Assembly (NCBI RefSeq): GCF_932526225.1
Contig: NC_064036.1
Coordinates: 19,798,953-19,862,952, forward strand
Length of the DNA: 64,000 nucleotides
Direction of reading: 5' to 3'
Source of the DNA: Nematostella vectensis
Taxonomy: Eukaryota; Cnidaria; Anthozoa; Actiniaria; Edwardsiidae
Under the pieces are notes generated by a model that was not told the DNA's origin, ran no database searches, and saw only the letters and a list, made by a program, of their open reading frames with translations. Of this stretch, positions 32,631-43,424 are shown one piece after another. Made by a program: the position numbers and the translations under genes. The first letter of the stretch is position 1, and the number at the start of each line of letters is the position of its first letter.

Positions 32631-34819
32631 ATGTCTAGAGACCATTTTACCACCATTGTGTGCAAAGACCATTTTACCACCATTATGCATAGAGACCATT
32701 TTACCACCATTGTGTATAGAGACCATTTTACCACCATTATGTCTAGAGACCATTTTACCACCATTATGTCTAGAGACCATTTTACCACCATTGTGTCTAG
32801 AGACCATTTTACCACCATTATGTCTAGTGACCATTTTACAACCATTATGTCTAGTGACCATTTTACCACCATTGTGTCTAGAGACCATTTTACCACCATT
32901 ATGTCTAGTGACCATTTTACCACCATTATGTCTAGTGACCATTTTACCACCATTATGTCTAGAGACCATTTTACCACCATTATGTCTAGAGACCATTTTA
33001 CCACCATTATGTCTAGAGACCATTTTACCACCATTATGTCTAGAGACCATTTTACCACCATTATGTCTAAAGACCATTTTACCACCATTATGTCTAGAGA
33101 CCATTTACCACCATAATGTCTAGAGACCATTTACCACCATTGTGTCTAGAGACCATTTTACCACCATTATGTCTAGAGACCATTTTACCACCATTATGTC
33201 TAGAGACCATTTTACCACCATTGTGTGAAAAGACCATTTTACCACCATTATTTATAGAGAACATTTTACCACCGTTAGCCTAGAGACCATTTTACCACCA
33301 TTATGTCTAGAGACCATTTACCACCATTGTGTGAAAAGACCATTTTACCACCATTATGTCTAGAGACCATTTACCACCATTGTGTGAAAAGACCATTTTA
33401 CCACCATTATGTCTAGAGACCATTTTACCACCATTATGTCTAGAGACCATTTTACCACCATTGTGTGAAAAGACAATTTTACCACCATTATGTCTAGAGA
33501 CCATTTTACCACCATTATGTCTAGAGACCATTTTACCACCATTGTGTCTAGAGACCATTTTACCACCATTATGTCTAGAGACTATTTACCACCATTGTGT
33601 CTAGAGACCATTTTACCACCATTATGTCTAGAGACCATTTTACCACCATTGTGTGAAAAGACCATTTTACCACCATTATGTCTAGAGACCATTTTACCAC
33701 CATTATGTCTAGAGACCATTTACCACCATTGTGTGAAAAGACCATTTTACCACCATTATGTCTAGAGACCATTTACCACCATTATGTCTAGAGACTATTT
33801 ACCACCATTGTGTCTAGAGACCATTTTACCACCATTATGTCTAGAGACCATTTTACCACCATTATGTCTAGAGACCATTTTACCACCATTATGTCTAGAG
33901 ACCATTTACCACCATTGTGTCTAGAGACCATTTTACCACCATTATGTCTAGAGACCATTTTACCACCATTATGTCCAGAGACCATTTTACCACCATTATG
34001 TCTAGAGACCATTTTACCACCATTGTGTCTAGAGACCATTGACCACCATTGTGTCTAGAGACCATTTTACCACCATTGTGTAAAAAGACCATTTTACCAC
34101 CATTATGTCTAGAGACCATTTTACCACCTCTATGTCTAGAGACCATTTTACCACCATTGTGTGAAAAGACCATTTTACCACCATTATGTCTAGAGACCAT
34201 TTTACCACCATTGTGTAAAAAGACCATTTTATCACCATTATGCATAGAGACCATTTTACCACCATTATACCTAGAGACCATTTTACAACCATTGTGTCTA
34301 GAGACCATTTTACAACCATTATGTCTAGAGACCATTTTACCACAATTGTGTGAAAAGACCATTTTACCACCATTATGTCTAGTGACCATTTTACCACCAT
34401 TGTATGAAAAGACCATTTTACCACCATTATGCATAGGGACCATTTTACCACCATTATGTCTAGAGACCATTTTACAACCATTGTGTCTAGAGACCATTTT
34501 ACCACCATTGTGTGAAAAGACCATTTTACCACCATTATGCATAGAGACCATTTTACCACCATTATGTCTAAAGACCATTTTACCACCATTATGTCTAGAG
34601 ACCATTTTACAACCATTGTGTCTAGAGACCATTTTACCACCATTATGTCTATAGACCATTTACCACAATTATGTCTAAAGACCATTTTACCACCATTATG
34701 TCTAGAGACCATTTACCACCATTATGTCTAGAGACCATTACCACCATTATGTCTAGAGACCATTTACCACCATCATGTCTAGAGACCATTTACCACCATT
34801 ATGTCTAGAGACCATTTAC

Positions 34820-35560
34820 CACCATTGTGTCTAGAGACCATTTTACCACCATTATGTCTAGAGACCATTTTACCACCATTATGTCTAGAGACCATTTTAC
34901 CACCATTGTGTAAAAAGACCATTTTACCACCATTATGTCTAGAGACCATTTTACCACCATTATGTCTAGAGACCATTTTACCACCATTATGTCTAGAGAC
35001 CATTTACCACCATTGTGTGAAAAGACCATTTTACCACCATTATGTCTAGAGACAATTTTACCACCATTGTGTGAAAAGACCATTTTACCACTATTATGTT
35101 TAGAGAACATTTTACCACCATTGTGTGAAAAGACCATTTTACCACCATTATGTCTAGAGACCATTTTACCACCATTATGTCTAAAGACCATTTTACCACC
35201 ATTGTGTGAAAAGACCATTTTACCACCATTGTGTGAAAAGACCATTTTACCACCATTATGCATAGAAACCATTTACCACTAGAGACCATTTTACAACCAT
35301 TGTGTCTAGAGACCATTTTACCACCATTATGTCTAGAGACCATTTTACCACCATTATGTCTAGAGACCATTTTACCACCATTATGTCTAGAGACCATTTT
35401 ACCACCATTGTGTGAAAAGACCATTTTACCACCATTATGTCTAGAGACCATTTTACAACCATTGTGTCTAAAGACCATTTACCACCATTATGTCTAGAGA
35501 CCATTTTACCACCATTATGTCTAGAGACCATTTTACCACCATTGTGTGAAAATACCATTT
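34820..35560. repeat. Higher-order copy of about 23,000-23,740
   Basis: Matches about 23,000-23,740 at an offset of 11,821 bp. It shares two consecutive TGAAAAGACC monomers, the AGAACATTTTACC variant and the truncated TTTACCACTAGAGACC junction. It differs by single bases such as TAAAAAGACC for TGAAAAGACC and CATAGAAACC for CATAGAGACC, so the copies have begun to drift. Confidence 0.8.
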
Positions 35561-38500
35561 TACCACCATTATGCATAGAGACCATTTTACCACCATTGTG
35601 TATAGAGACCATTTTACCACCATTATGTCTAGAGACCATTTTACCACCATTATGTCTAGAGACCATTTTACCACCATTGTGTATAGAGACCATTTTACCA
35701 CCATTATGTCTAGAGACCATTTTACCACCATTATGTCTAAAGACCATTTTACCACCATTGTGTATATAGACCATTTTACCACCATTATGTCTAGAGACCA
35801 TTTTACCACCATTATGTCTAAAGACCATTTTACCACCATTATGTCTAGAGACCATTTACCACCATTATGTCTAGAGACCATTTACCACCATTGTGTCTAG
35901 AGACCATTTTACCACCATTATGTCTAGAGACCATTTACCACCATTGTGTGAAAAGACCATTTTACCACCATTATGTCTAGAGACCATTTACCACCATTAT
36001 CTCTAGAGACTATTTACCACCATTATGTCTAGAGACCATTTACCACCATTATGTCTAGAGACCATTTTACCACCATTGTGTGAAAAGACCATTTTACCAC
36101 CATTATGCATAGAGACCATTTTACCACCATTATGTCTAGAGACCATTTTACCACCATTACGTCTAGAGACCATTTTACAACCATTGTGTCTAAAGACCAT
36201 TTACCACCATTATGTCTAGAGACCATTTTACCACCATTGTGTGAAAATACCATTTTACCACCATTATGCATAGAGACCATTTTACCACCATTGTGTATAG
36301 AGACCATTTTACCACCATTATGCATAGAGACCATTTTACCACCATTGTGTCTAGAGACCATTTTACCACCATTATGTCTAGAGACCATTTTACCACCATT
36401 GTGTCTAGAGACCATTTTACCACCATTATGTCTAGTGACCATTTTACCATCATTATGTCTAGAGACCATTTTACCACCATTATGTCTAGAGACCATTTTA
36501 CCACCATTATGCATAGAGACCATTTTACCACCATTATGTCTAGAGACCATTTTACCACCATTATGTCTAGAGACCATTTTACCACCATTGTGTCTAGAGA
36601 CCATTTTACCACCATTATGTCTAGAGACCATTTTACCACCATTATGTCTAAAGATCATTTTACCACCATTATGTCTAGAGACCATTTACCACCATTATGT
36701 CTAGAGACCATTTACCACCATTGTGTCTAGAGACCATTTTACCACCATTATGTCTAGAGACCATTTTACCACCATTAGGTCTAGAGACCATTTTACCACC
36801 ATTGTGTGAAAAGACCATTTTACCACCATTATGCATAGAGACCATTTTACCACCATTGTGTATAGAGACCATTTTACCACCATTATGTCTAGAGACCATT
36901 TTACCACCATTATGTCTAGAGACCATTTTACCACCATTGTGTATAGAGACCATTTTACCACCATTATGTCTAGAGACCATTTACCACCATTGTGTCTAGA
37001 GACCATTTTACCACCATTATGTCTAGAGACCATTTTACCACCATTGTGTGAAAAGACCATTTTACCACCATTTTGTCTAGAGACCATTTTACCACCATTA
37101 TGTCTAGAGACCATTTTACCACCATAATGTCTAGAGACCATTTACCACCATTGTGTGAAAAGACCATTTTACCACCATTATGTCTAGAGACCATTTACCA
37201 CCATTATGTCTAGAGACTATTTACCACCATTATGTCTAGAGACCATTTACCACCATTATGTCTAGAGACCATTTTACCACCATTGTGTGAAAAGACCATT
37301 TTACCACCATTATGCATAGAGACCATTTTACCACCATTGTGTATAGAGACCATTTTACCACCATTATGTCTAGAGACCATTTTACCACCATTATGTCTAG
37401 AGACCATTTTACCACCATTGTGTCTAGAGACCATTTTACCGCCATTATGTCTAGTGACCATTTTACCACCATTATGTCTAGTGACCATTTTACCACCATT
37501 GTGTCTAGAGACCATTTTACCACCATTATGTCTAGAGACCATTTTACCACCATTATGTCTAGAGACCATTTTACCACCATTATGTCTAGAGACCATTTAC
37601 CACCATTGTGTGAAAAGGCCATTTTACCACCATTATGTCTAGAGACCATTTACCACCATTATGTCTAGAGACTATTTACCACTATTATGTCTAGAGACCA
37701 TTTACCACCATTATGTCTAGAGACCATTTTACCACCATTGTGTGAAAAGACTATTTTACCACCATTATGCATAGAGACCATTTTACCACCATTGTGTATA
37801 GAGACCATTTTACCACCATTGTGTGAAAAGACAATTTTACCACCATTATGTCTAGAGACCATTTTACCACCATTATGTCTAGAGACCATTTTACCACCAT
37901 TGTGTCTAGAGACCATTTTACCACCATTGTGTCTAGAGACCATTTTACCACCATTATGTCTAGAGACCATTTTACCACCATTATGTCTAGTGACCATTTT
38001 ACCACCATTATGTCTAGAGACCATTTTACCACCATTATGTCTAGAGACCATTTTACCACCATTATGCATAGAGACCATTTTACCACCATTATGTCTAGAG
38101 ACCATTTTACCACCATTATGTCTAGAGACCATTTTACCACCATTGTGTCTAGAGACCATTTTACCACCATTATGTCTAGAGACCATTTTACCACCATTAT
38201 GCCTAAAGACCATTTTACCACCATTATGTCTAGAGACTATTTACCACCATTATGTCTAGAGACCATTTACCACCATTGTGTCTAGAGACCATTTTACCAC
38301 CATTATGTCTAGAGACCATTTTACCACCATTATGTCTAGAGACCATTTTACCACCATTGTGTGAAAAGACCATTTTACCACCATTATGTCTAGAGACCAT
38401 TTTACCACCATTGTGTGAAAAGACCATTTTACCACCATTATGTCTAGAGACCATTTACCACCATTATGTCTAGAGACCATTTAACACCATTATGTCTAGA

Positions 38501-39960
38501 GACCATTTTACCACCATTGTGTGAAAAGACCCATTTACCACCATTATGCATAGAGATCATTTTACCACCATTGTGTATAGAGACCATTTTACCACCATTA
38601 TGTCTAGAGACCATTTTACCACCATTATGTCTAGAGACCATTTTACCACCATTGTGTCTAGAGACCATTTACCACCATTGTGGGAAAAGACCATTTTACC
38701 ACCATTATGTCTAGAGACCATTTACCACCATTATGTCTAGAGACTATTTACCACCATTATGTCTAGAGACCATTTACCACCATTATGTCTAGAGACCATT
38801 TTACCACCATTGTGTGAAAAGACCATTTTACCACCATTATGCATAGAGACCATTTTACCACCATTGTGTATAGAGACCATTTTACCACCATTATGTCTAG
38901 AGACCATTTTACCACCATTATGTCTAGAGACCATTTTACCACCATTGTGTCTAGAGACCATTTTACCACCATTATGTCTAGAGACCATTTACCACCATTG
39001 TGTCTAGAGACCATTTTACCACCATTATGTCTAGAGACCATTTTACCACCATTGTGTGAAAAGACCAATTTACCACCATTATGTCTAGAGACCATTTTAC
39101 CACCATTATGTGTAGAGACCATTTTACCACCATTATGTCTAGAGACCATTTACCACCATTGTGGGAAAAGACCATTTTACCACCATTATGTCTAGAGACC
39201 ATTTACCACCATTATGTCTAGAGACTATTTACCACCGTTATGTCTAGAGACCATTTACCACCATTATGTCTAGAGACCATTTTACCACCATTGTGTGAAA
39301 ATACCATTTTACCACCATTATGCATAGAGACCATTTTACCACCATTGTGTATAGAGACCATTTTACCACCATTATGTCTAGAGACCATTTTACCACCATT
39401 ATGTCTAGAGACCATTTTACCACCATTGTGTCTAGAGACCATTTTACCACCATTATGTCTAGTAACCATTTTACCACCATTATGTCTCGTGACCATTTTA
39501 CCATCATTGTGTCTAGAGACCATTTTACCACCATTATGTCTAGAGACCATTTTACCACCATTATGTCTAGAGACCATTTTACCACCATTATGTCTAGAGA
39601 CCATTTTACCACCATTATGTCTAGAGACCATTTTACCACCATTATGTTTAGAGACCATTTTACCACTATTGTGTGAAAAGACCATTTTACCACCATTATG
39701 CATAGAGACCATTTTACCATTATGTCTAGATACCTTTTTACCACCATTATGTCTAGAGACCATTTTACCACCATTATGTCTAGAGACCATTTTACCACCA
39801 TTGTGTGAAAAGACCATTTTACCACCATTATGCATAGAGACCATTTTACCACCATTATGTCTAGAGACCATTTTACCACCATTATGTCTAGAGACCATTT
39901 TACCACCATTGTGTCTAGAGACCATTTTACCACCATTATATTATGTCTAGTGACCATTTA

Positions 39961-40508
39961 ACTGGGGATAGACGAAACCGGCCAAATTACAGGAATGAAA
40001 ACTTCATTCTGTTACTATTTAAATATTTGCTTTACAAAAAAAAGGGATTCTAATAAGAGACCACCCTTAATGTCTTTTCTCAATTTGCTGATCCACTAGG
40101 AAAAAATATATATATATTCACTGGAACTTTTAATGATGATTCCAACGAGTATATTGTTCAACAAATAAAATAAAAAGAATCATTTTATTGAATCCTATTA
40201 TATACAAAAATCACATTACGTTATCAGTCTAGTCGGAAAAGTGTTTAGTCGCATATTCTAACCTTTCAAAAAGAATAGGCTACTTAGGGGGAGGGGATAT
40301 ACATCACTAAATCGGCCGGCCTGTTATTCAAGGCCTGGGTGCGACTAGTTTTTGCTTTTATTCACGTGAAGTGTTTCACCTGGAATAACATATTTGTTGT
40401 TAGTTAATTAACCTGTCTGCCTTTTTTGTATAAATATCACCTCAAAACTCATATTTGATATGTATTCCAGTTAATTAGCCTATTTTCTCCTAAATGTGAT
40501 CAATCAAG
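39961..40508. other. Unique spacer and likely GPCR 3' UTR
   Basis: AT-rich single-copy sequence between the satellite edge and the stop codon of the GPCR on the minus strand. It holds a short (AT)n run near 40,108-40,117 and no open frame of note. The part next to the gene is probably its 3' untranslated region (a polyadenylation signal lies within it). The rest shows nothing recognisable. Confidence 0.5.
40357..40362 (-). terminator. Candidate poly(A) signal for the GPCR gene
   Basis: A perfect AATAAA on the minus strand (TTTATT on the plus strand), 147 bases past the GPCR stop codon. Position and spacing fit a metazoan polyadenylation signal; no transcript evidence is available. Confidence 0.45.
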
Positions 40509-42719
40509 CTACACGGGGTCCTCTGTTTGCGTTGTTACACTTTTTTTGTTCTTCTTGCGCTTCTGGCGGTATTTCAGCGCTCGGTACGATTTCCTGACGT
40601 CACGTGACGCTCGTCTGCACATGCGCCTTAGTGCATCTTTGAAGTCTTTTTTCAGAAACGCGTAGACTACGAAGTTGAAGGCCGAGTTGGCGAGTAGCAG
40701 CAGACGTGAGAGGTACTGCACTTCCATGGGTATGCTCCTCCGCATGATATACCCATACAAGGAGCGAAATACCGCCAGCCCGTAACACACCAAGAACACA
40801 ACGATAACCGCACCTACAACATACACAGACAGTGATTGCTGTGGATTATTTCGGTTCAAAAGAGGCTGGGGCGATTTAGACTATGGGTTTTCTTTGCAGA
40901 CTAAAACTTCAATTTTGCCACTAGGAAAATCCATATCAAACACAGTCCCCACGGATACTATCTGTCCTATGTATTGCCTTATATTGGCCTATGTGTACAT
41001 ACTGTCCGTTGTATGTATTGCCTTACCGATCATTTTAACCGTCTTTGTCACTCACATACCGATTAATCTAACAGTCTTTGTCAATCACCTACCGATCAAT
41101 CTAACAGTCTTTGCCAATCACCTAGGCTACCGATCATTCTAACAGTCTTTGTCAATCACTTACCGATCAATCTAACAGTCTTTGCCAATCATCTACCGAT
41201 CAATCTAACAGTCTTTGTCAATCACTTACAGATCATAGTAACAGTCTTTGTCAATCACCTAGGCTACCGATCATTCTAACAGTCTTTATCAATCACTTAC
41301 CAATCAATCTAACAGTCTTTGCCAATTACCTACCGATCATTCTAACAGTCTGTGTCAATCACTTACCGATCATTTTAACAGTCGCTCGCTCACGACTCTC
41401 CACCTTGTTGTCTCTGGCTTTGGATAAGTTCTCGTTGCTGTAGTTAAAGCTGAGCTGGAATTCCTGTAGCTTGATCTTACGCTCATGTCTACGCGCGATG
41501 TACACCATGCGCAAATAGGACAAGAGGAGTAGGATTGGGGGAAGTACGAGCAGAAACGCCATATCCAAGATACGGAAGATACTTGCGACGGATACCCTGT
41601 GGCGGAAGAGAAAGCCGAGGACTGGGAAGATGGCAGCTGAGATCCACGCTATGAAAAGTATAACAGCTACACGTCTAGAGAACAAGAAATAATTGTATCA
41701 GACAAATACAATACGTATATGAGGCATATTGCCAAGTCAATAACTAATTAACGTCTAATTAATAAGGACAGATATTTAGATGAAGAGAGTGCAAACAATA
41801 GGGGGTTAACTATCGCCTACCGTGTCACTTGCGTACATGGTGTGATTGGTACGGTAGGTTGAGACTGATACCGAAGGGGGTTGACTATCGCTGTATATTA
41901 CCTCCCGTGCCCCTTGCGTATAAGGTGAGACTGATACCGAAGGGGGTTGACTATCCATGTATATTACCTGCCGTGCCCCTTGCGTATAAGGTGAGACTGA
42001 TACCGAAGGGGGTTGACTATCGCATTACCTGCCGTGCCCCTTGCGTATAAGGTGAGACTGATACCGAAGGGGGTTGGCTAAGGCATAACCTGCTGTGCCC
42101 CTTGCGTATAAGGTGAGACTGATACCGAAGGGGGTTGGCTAAGGCATAACCTGCTGTGCCCCTTGCGTATAAGGTGAGACTGATACCGAAGGGGGTTGGC
42201 TAAGGCATTACCTGCTGTGCCCCTTGCGTATAAGGTGGGACTGATACCGAAGGGGGTTGACTATCGCTGTGTATCGGTCGAAGGTGAGTGCACACAAGTT
42301 CGTCACGGAGAGGTGAATGAGAATGTCATACGTGAGATGTTGCTTCGGCCCTTCGCAGGCTCCGGGGTAAACAAATGCGCAAGCGAACTCTGAAGGCGTG
42401 ATGACAATACCTGGAACCAAGTGAAATGAATGTATTTCTGATGGTAATGATTCTATGAATAATGATGATTCATAATTATTAATATTGTAAATATCAACAC
42501 TATCATTAATAGGTATTTACCCACGAGTATGTCGGCGATAGCGAGCGTACATATAAACACGTTTGGTGTGATACGCAAGCGAGGGCAGCACAGAATTAAC
42601 AGGATCACCACAGCATTCCCAACAATCGTCAGTAGAGTGATAATGGCCCGTAATACCCAGTACCACAACTCAAACACGGCCACGTCGCGGGACGGCTCGG
42701 TCGCATTGCTGTTGTTCAT
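40509..42719 (-). CDS. Class A (rhodopsin-family) GPCR, orphan, four coding exons
   Basis: Seven-transmembrane receptor, presumably coupling an extracellular ligand to G proteins at the plasma membrane; the ligand cannot be told. Exons on the minus strand are 42,719-42,521, 42,410-42,212, 41,674-41,367 and 40,813-40,509. All junctions are GT-AG (donors GTAAAT, GTAATG, GTAAGT; acceptors TTCCAG, CTCTAG, TTGTAG), and the joined frame is open for 336 residues plus stop. Landmarks: two N-terminal glycosylation sequons (N2, N5); N35 in TM1; LAIAD with D63 in TM2; D111-R112-Y113 ending TM3; W143 in TM4; P178/P179 and Y191 in TM5; N282 and Y286 in TM7; a helix 8 (FLKKDF); a basic tail ending TEDPV. 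Odd points: TM6 reads FLVCYG where W and P are usual, TM7 has F instead of P in NPxxY, and the short second extracellular loop has no cysteine for the usual disulphide. A 5' UTR intron is likely (CTCAG acceptor, exon from 42,725). Confidence 0.88.
41024..41383 (-). repeat. 33-bp array in intron 3 built on the exon 3 splice donor
   Basis: Eleven tandem copies, nine steps of 33 bp-type spacing with two of 38 bp (a CTAGG insertion), at 41,024, 41,057, 41,090, 41,128, 41,161, 41,194, 41,227, 41,265, 41,298, 41,331 and 41,364. The last is the real exon 3/intron 3 boundary. Each unit reads, on the minus strand, GACTGTTARAATGATCG followed by GTAAGTGATTGACAA or a variant. The first part matches the last 17 coding bases of exon 3, and the second matches the start of the intron. 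The array therefore grew by repeated duplication of the exon end together with its 5' splice site. Downstream copies vary at the donor (GTAAGT, GTAGGT, GTAGCC, GTAGAT). Confidence 0.9.
41817..42266 (-). repeat. 61-bp array in intron 2 built on the exon 2 splice donor
   Basis: Six good copies plus one decayed copy, with core positions 41,907, 41,973, 42,034, 42,095, 42,156 and 42,217 (steps 66, 61, 61, 61, 61) and a degenerate copy at 41,823. The copy at 42,217 is the genuine end of exon 2. Each unit contains about 49 coding bases of exon 2 (intracellular loop 2, residues V117 to S132) plus the donor and a few intron bases. Donors are GTAATG in the real copy, GTTATG in the next two, then GTAATG and GTAATA. 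The units are nearly identical, so the expansion looks recent. Because 61 is not a multiple of three and the first donor contains an in-frame TAA, use of a later donor would truncate the receptor. Confidence 0.92.
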
Positions 42720-42751
42720 CGCTACCTGAGAAATAAGTTACAAGCAGTTTT

Positions 42752-43011
42752 CATGACTTACAACCCAATGAGCTTGATAATGACTGTTCTAGAACGCTTA
42801 GCTTGACAGGCGCGTCCATGACTCACAACCCAATGAGCTTGATAACGACTGTTCTAGAACGCTTAGCTTGACAGGCGCGTCCATGACTTACAACCCAACG
42901 AGCTTGATAACGACTGTTCTAGAACGCTTAGCTTGACAGGCGCGTCCATGAATTACAACCCAATGAGCTTGATGACGACTGTTCTAGAACGCTTAGCTTG
43001 ACAAGCGCGTA
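42752..43011 (-). repeat. 65-bp array just upstream of the GPCR start, with donor-like sites
   Basis: Four tandem copies of exactly 65 bp starting at 42,752, 42,817, 42,882 and 42,947. Each carries ACAACCCAAYGAGCTTGAT and TGTTCTAGAACGCTTAGC on the plus strand. Read on the minus strand, each unit contains CATTGGGTT followed by a donor-like GTAAGTC (two copies), GTGAGTC (one) or GTAATTC (one). A CTCAG acceptor at 42,726-42,730 lies just before the start codon. The array is therefore most simply a 5' UTR exon end with its donor duplicated four times. That reading is inferred; no transcript is available. Confidence 0.8.
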
Positions 43012-43233
43012 GGTGGGTATGTTAGGTTAGGTTTAGATGGATACAGAATATTGCCTTCTCAAATTTGCGAAATTTTGATGTCGCGAAACGTGCTTTAAAT
43101 ATTAAGAAAGTTGAACACAATGAAAACATAATCATGCACAATTTCATACCATGACTCGATTAAATTCGATTGCACGACTAGCATTAGAATTGGCTAGAGT
43201 CTACAAACGATAGGTCTACACCGAGTTGTCTAC

Positions 43234-43424
<191 letters not shown>

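Larger units (their letters stand above)
1..39955. repeat. 40-kb minisatellite array, 27-bp monomer
   Basis: An uninterrupted head-to-tail array, already under way at the left edge of the window and ending sharply near 39,955, where unique DNA begins. The consensus monomer is 27 bp: it opens ATTTTACCACCATTATG and closes TCTAGAGACC. A 26-bp form lacking one T of the TTTT run is frequent. About 1,480 monomers are present. Recurrent variants replace TCTAGAGACC with TGAAAAGACC, CATAGAGACC, TATAGAGACC or TCTAGTGACC, and ATTATG alternates with ATTGTG. Because 27 is nine codons and the only stop triplet is the TAG of CTAG, two frames on each strand stay open until a 26-bp monomer shifts them. This produces many spurious open frames, the longest 524 codons (minus, 21,103-22,677). 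No unrelated insertion was seen inside the array. Confidence 0.98.

Noticed and set aside
1-39955. CRISPR-like array
   Set aside because: Monomers are contiguous with no unique spacers, in a eukaryotic context.
1-39955. Satellite monomer read on the minus strand as acceptor (TCTCTAG) plus donor (GGTAAAA) every 27 bases
   Set aside because: Exon and intron would be 11 and 16 bases, far below workable splicing sizes.
41664-41685. 11-base match TCTCTAGACGT shared by the exon 3 acceptor region and a variant satellite monomer (minus strand)
   Set aside because: Short, and expected by chance against about 1,480 variant monomers; flanking bases do not match.
41829-42393. Plus-strand frames with repeated VRLIPKGVDY across the GPCR intron 2 array
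   Set aside because: Antisense of the exon 2-derived repeat; the minus strand carries the real gene.
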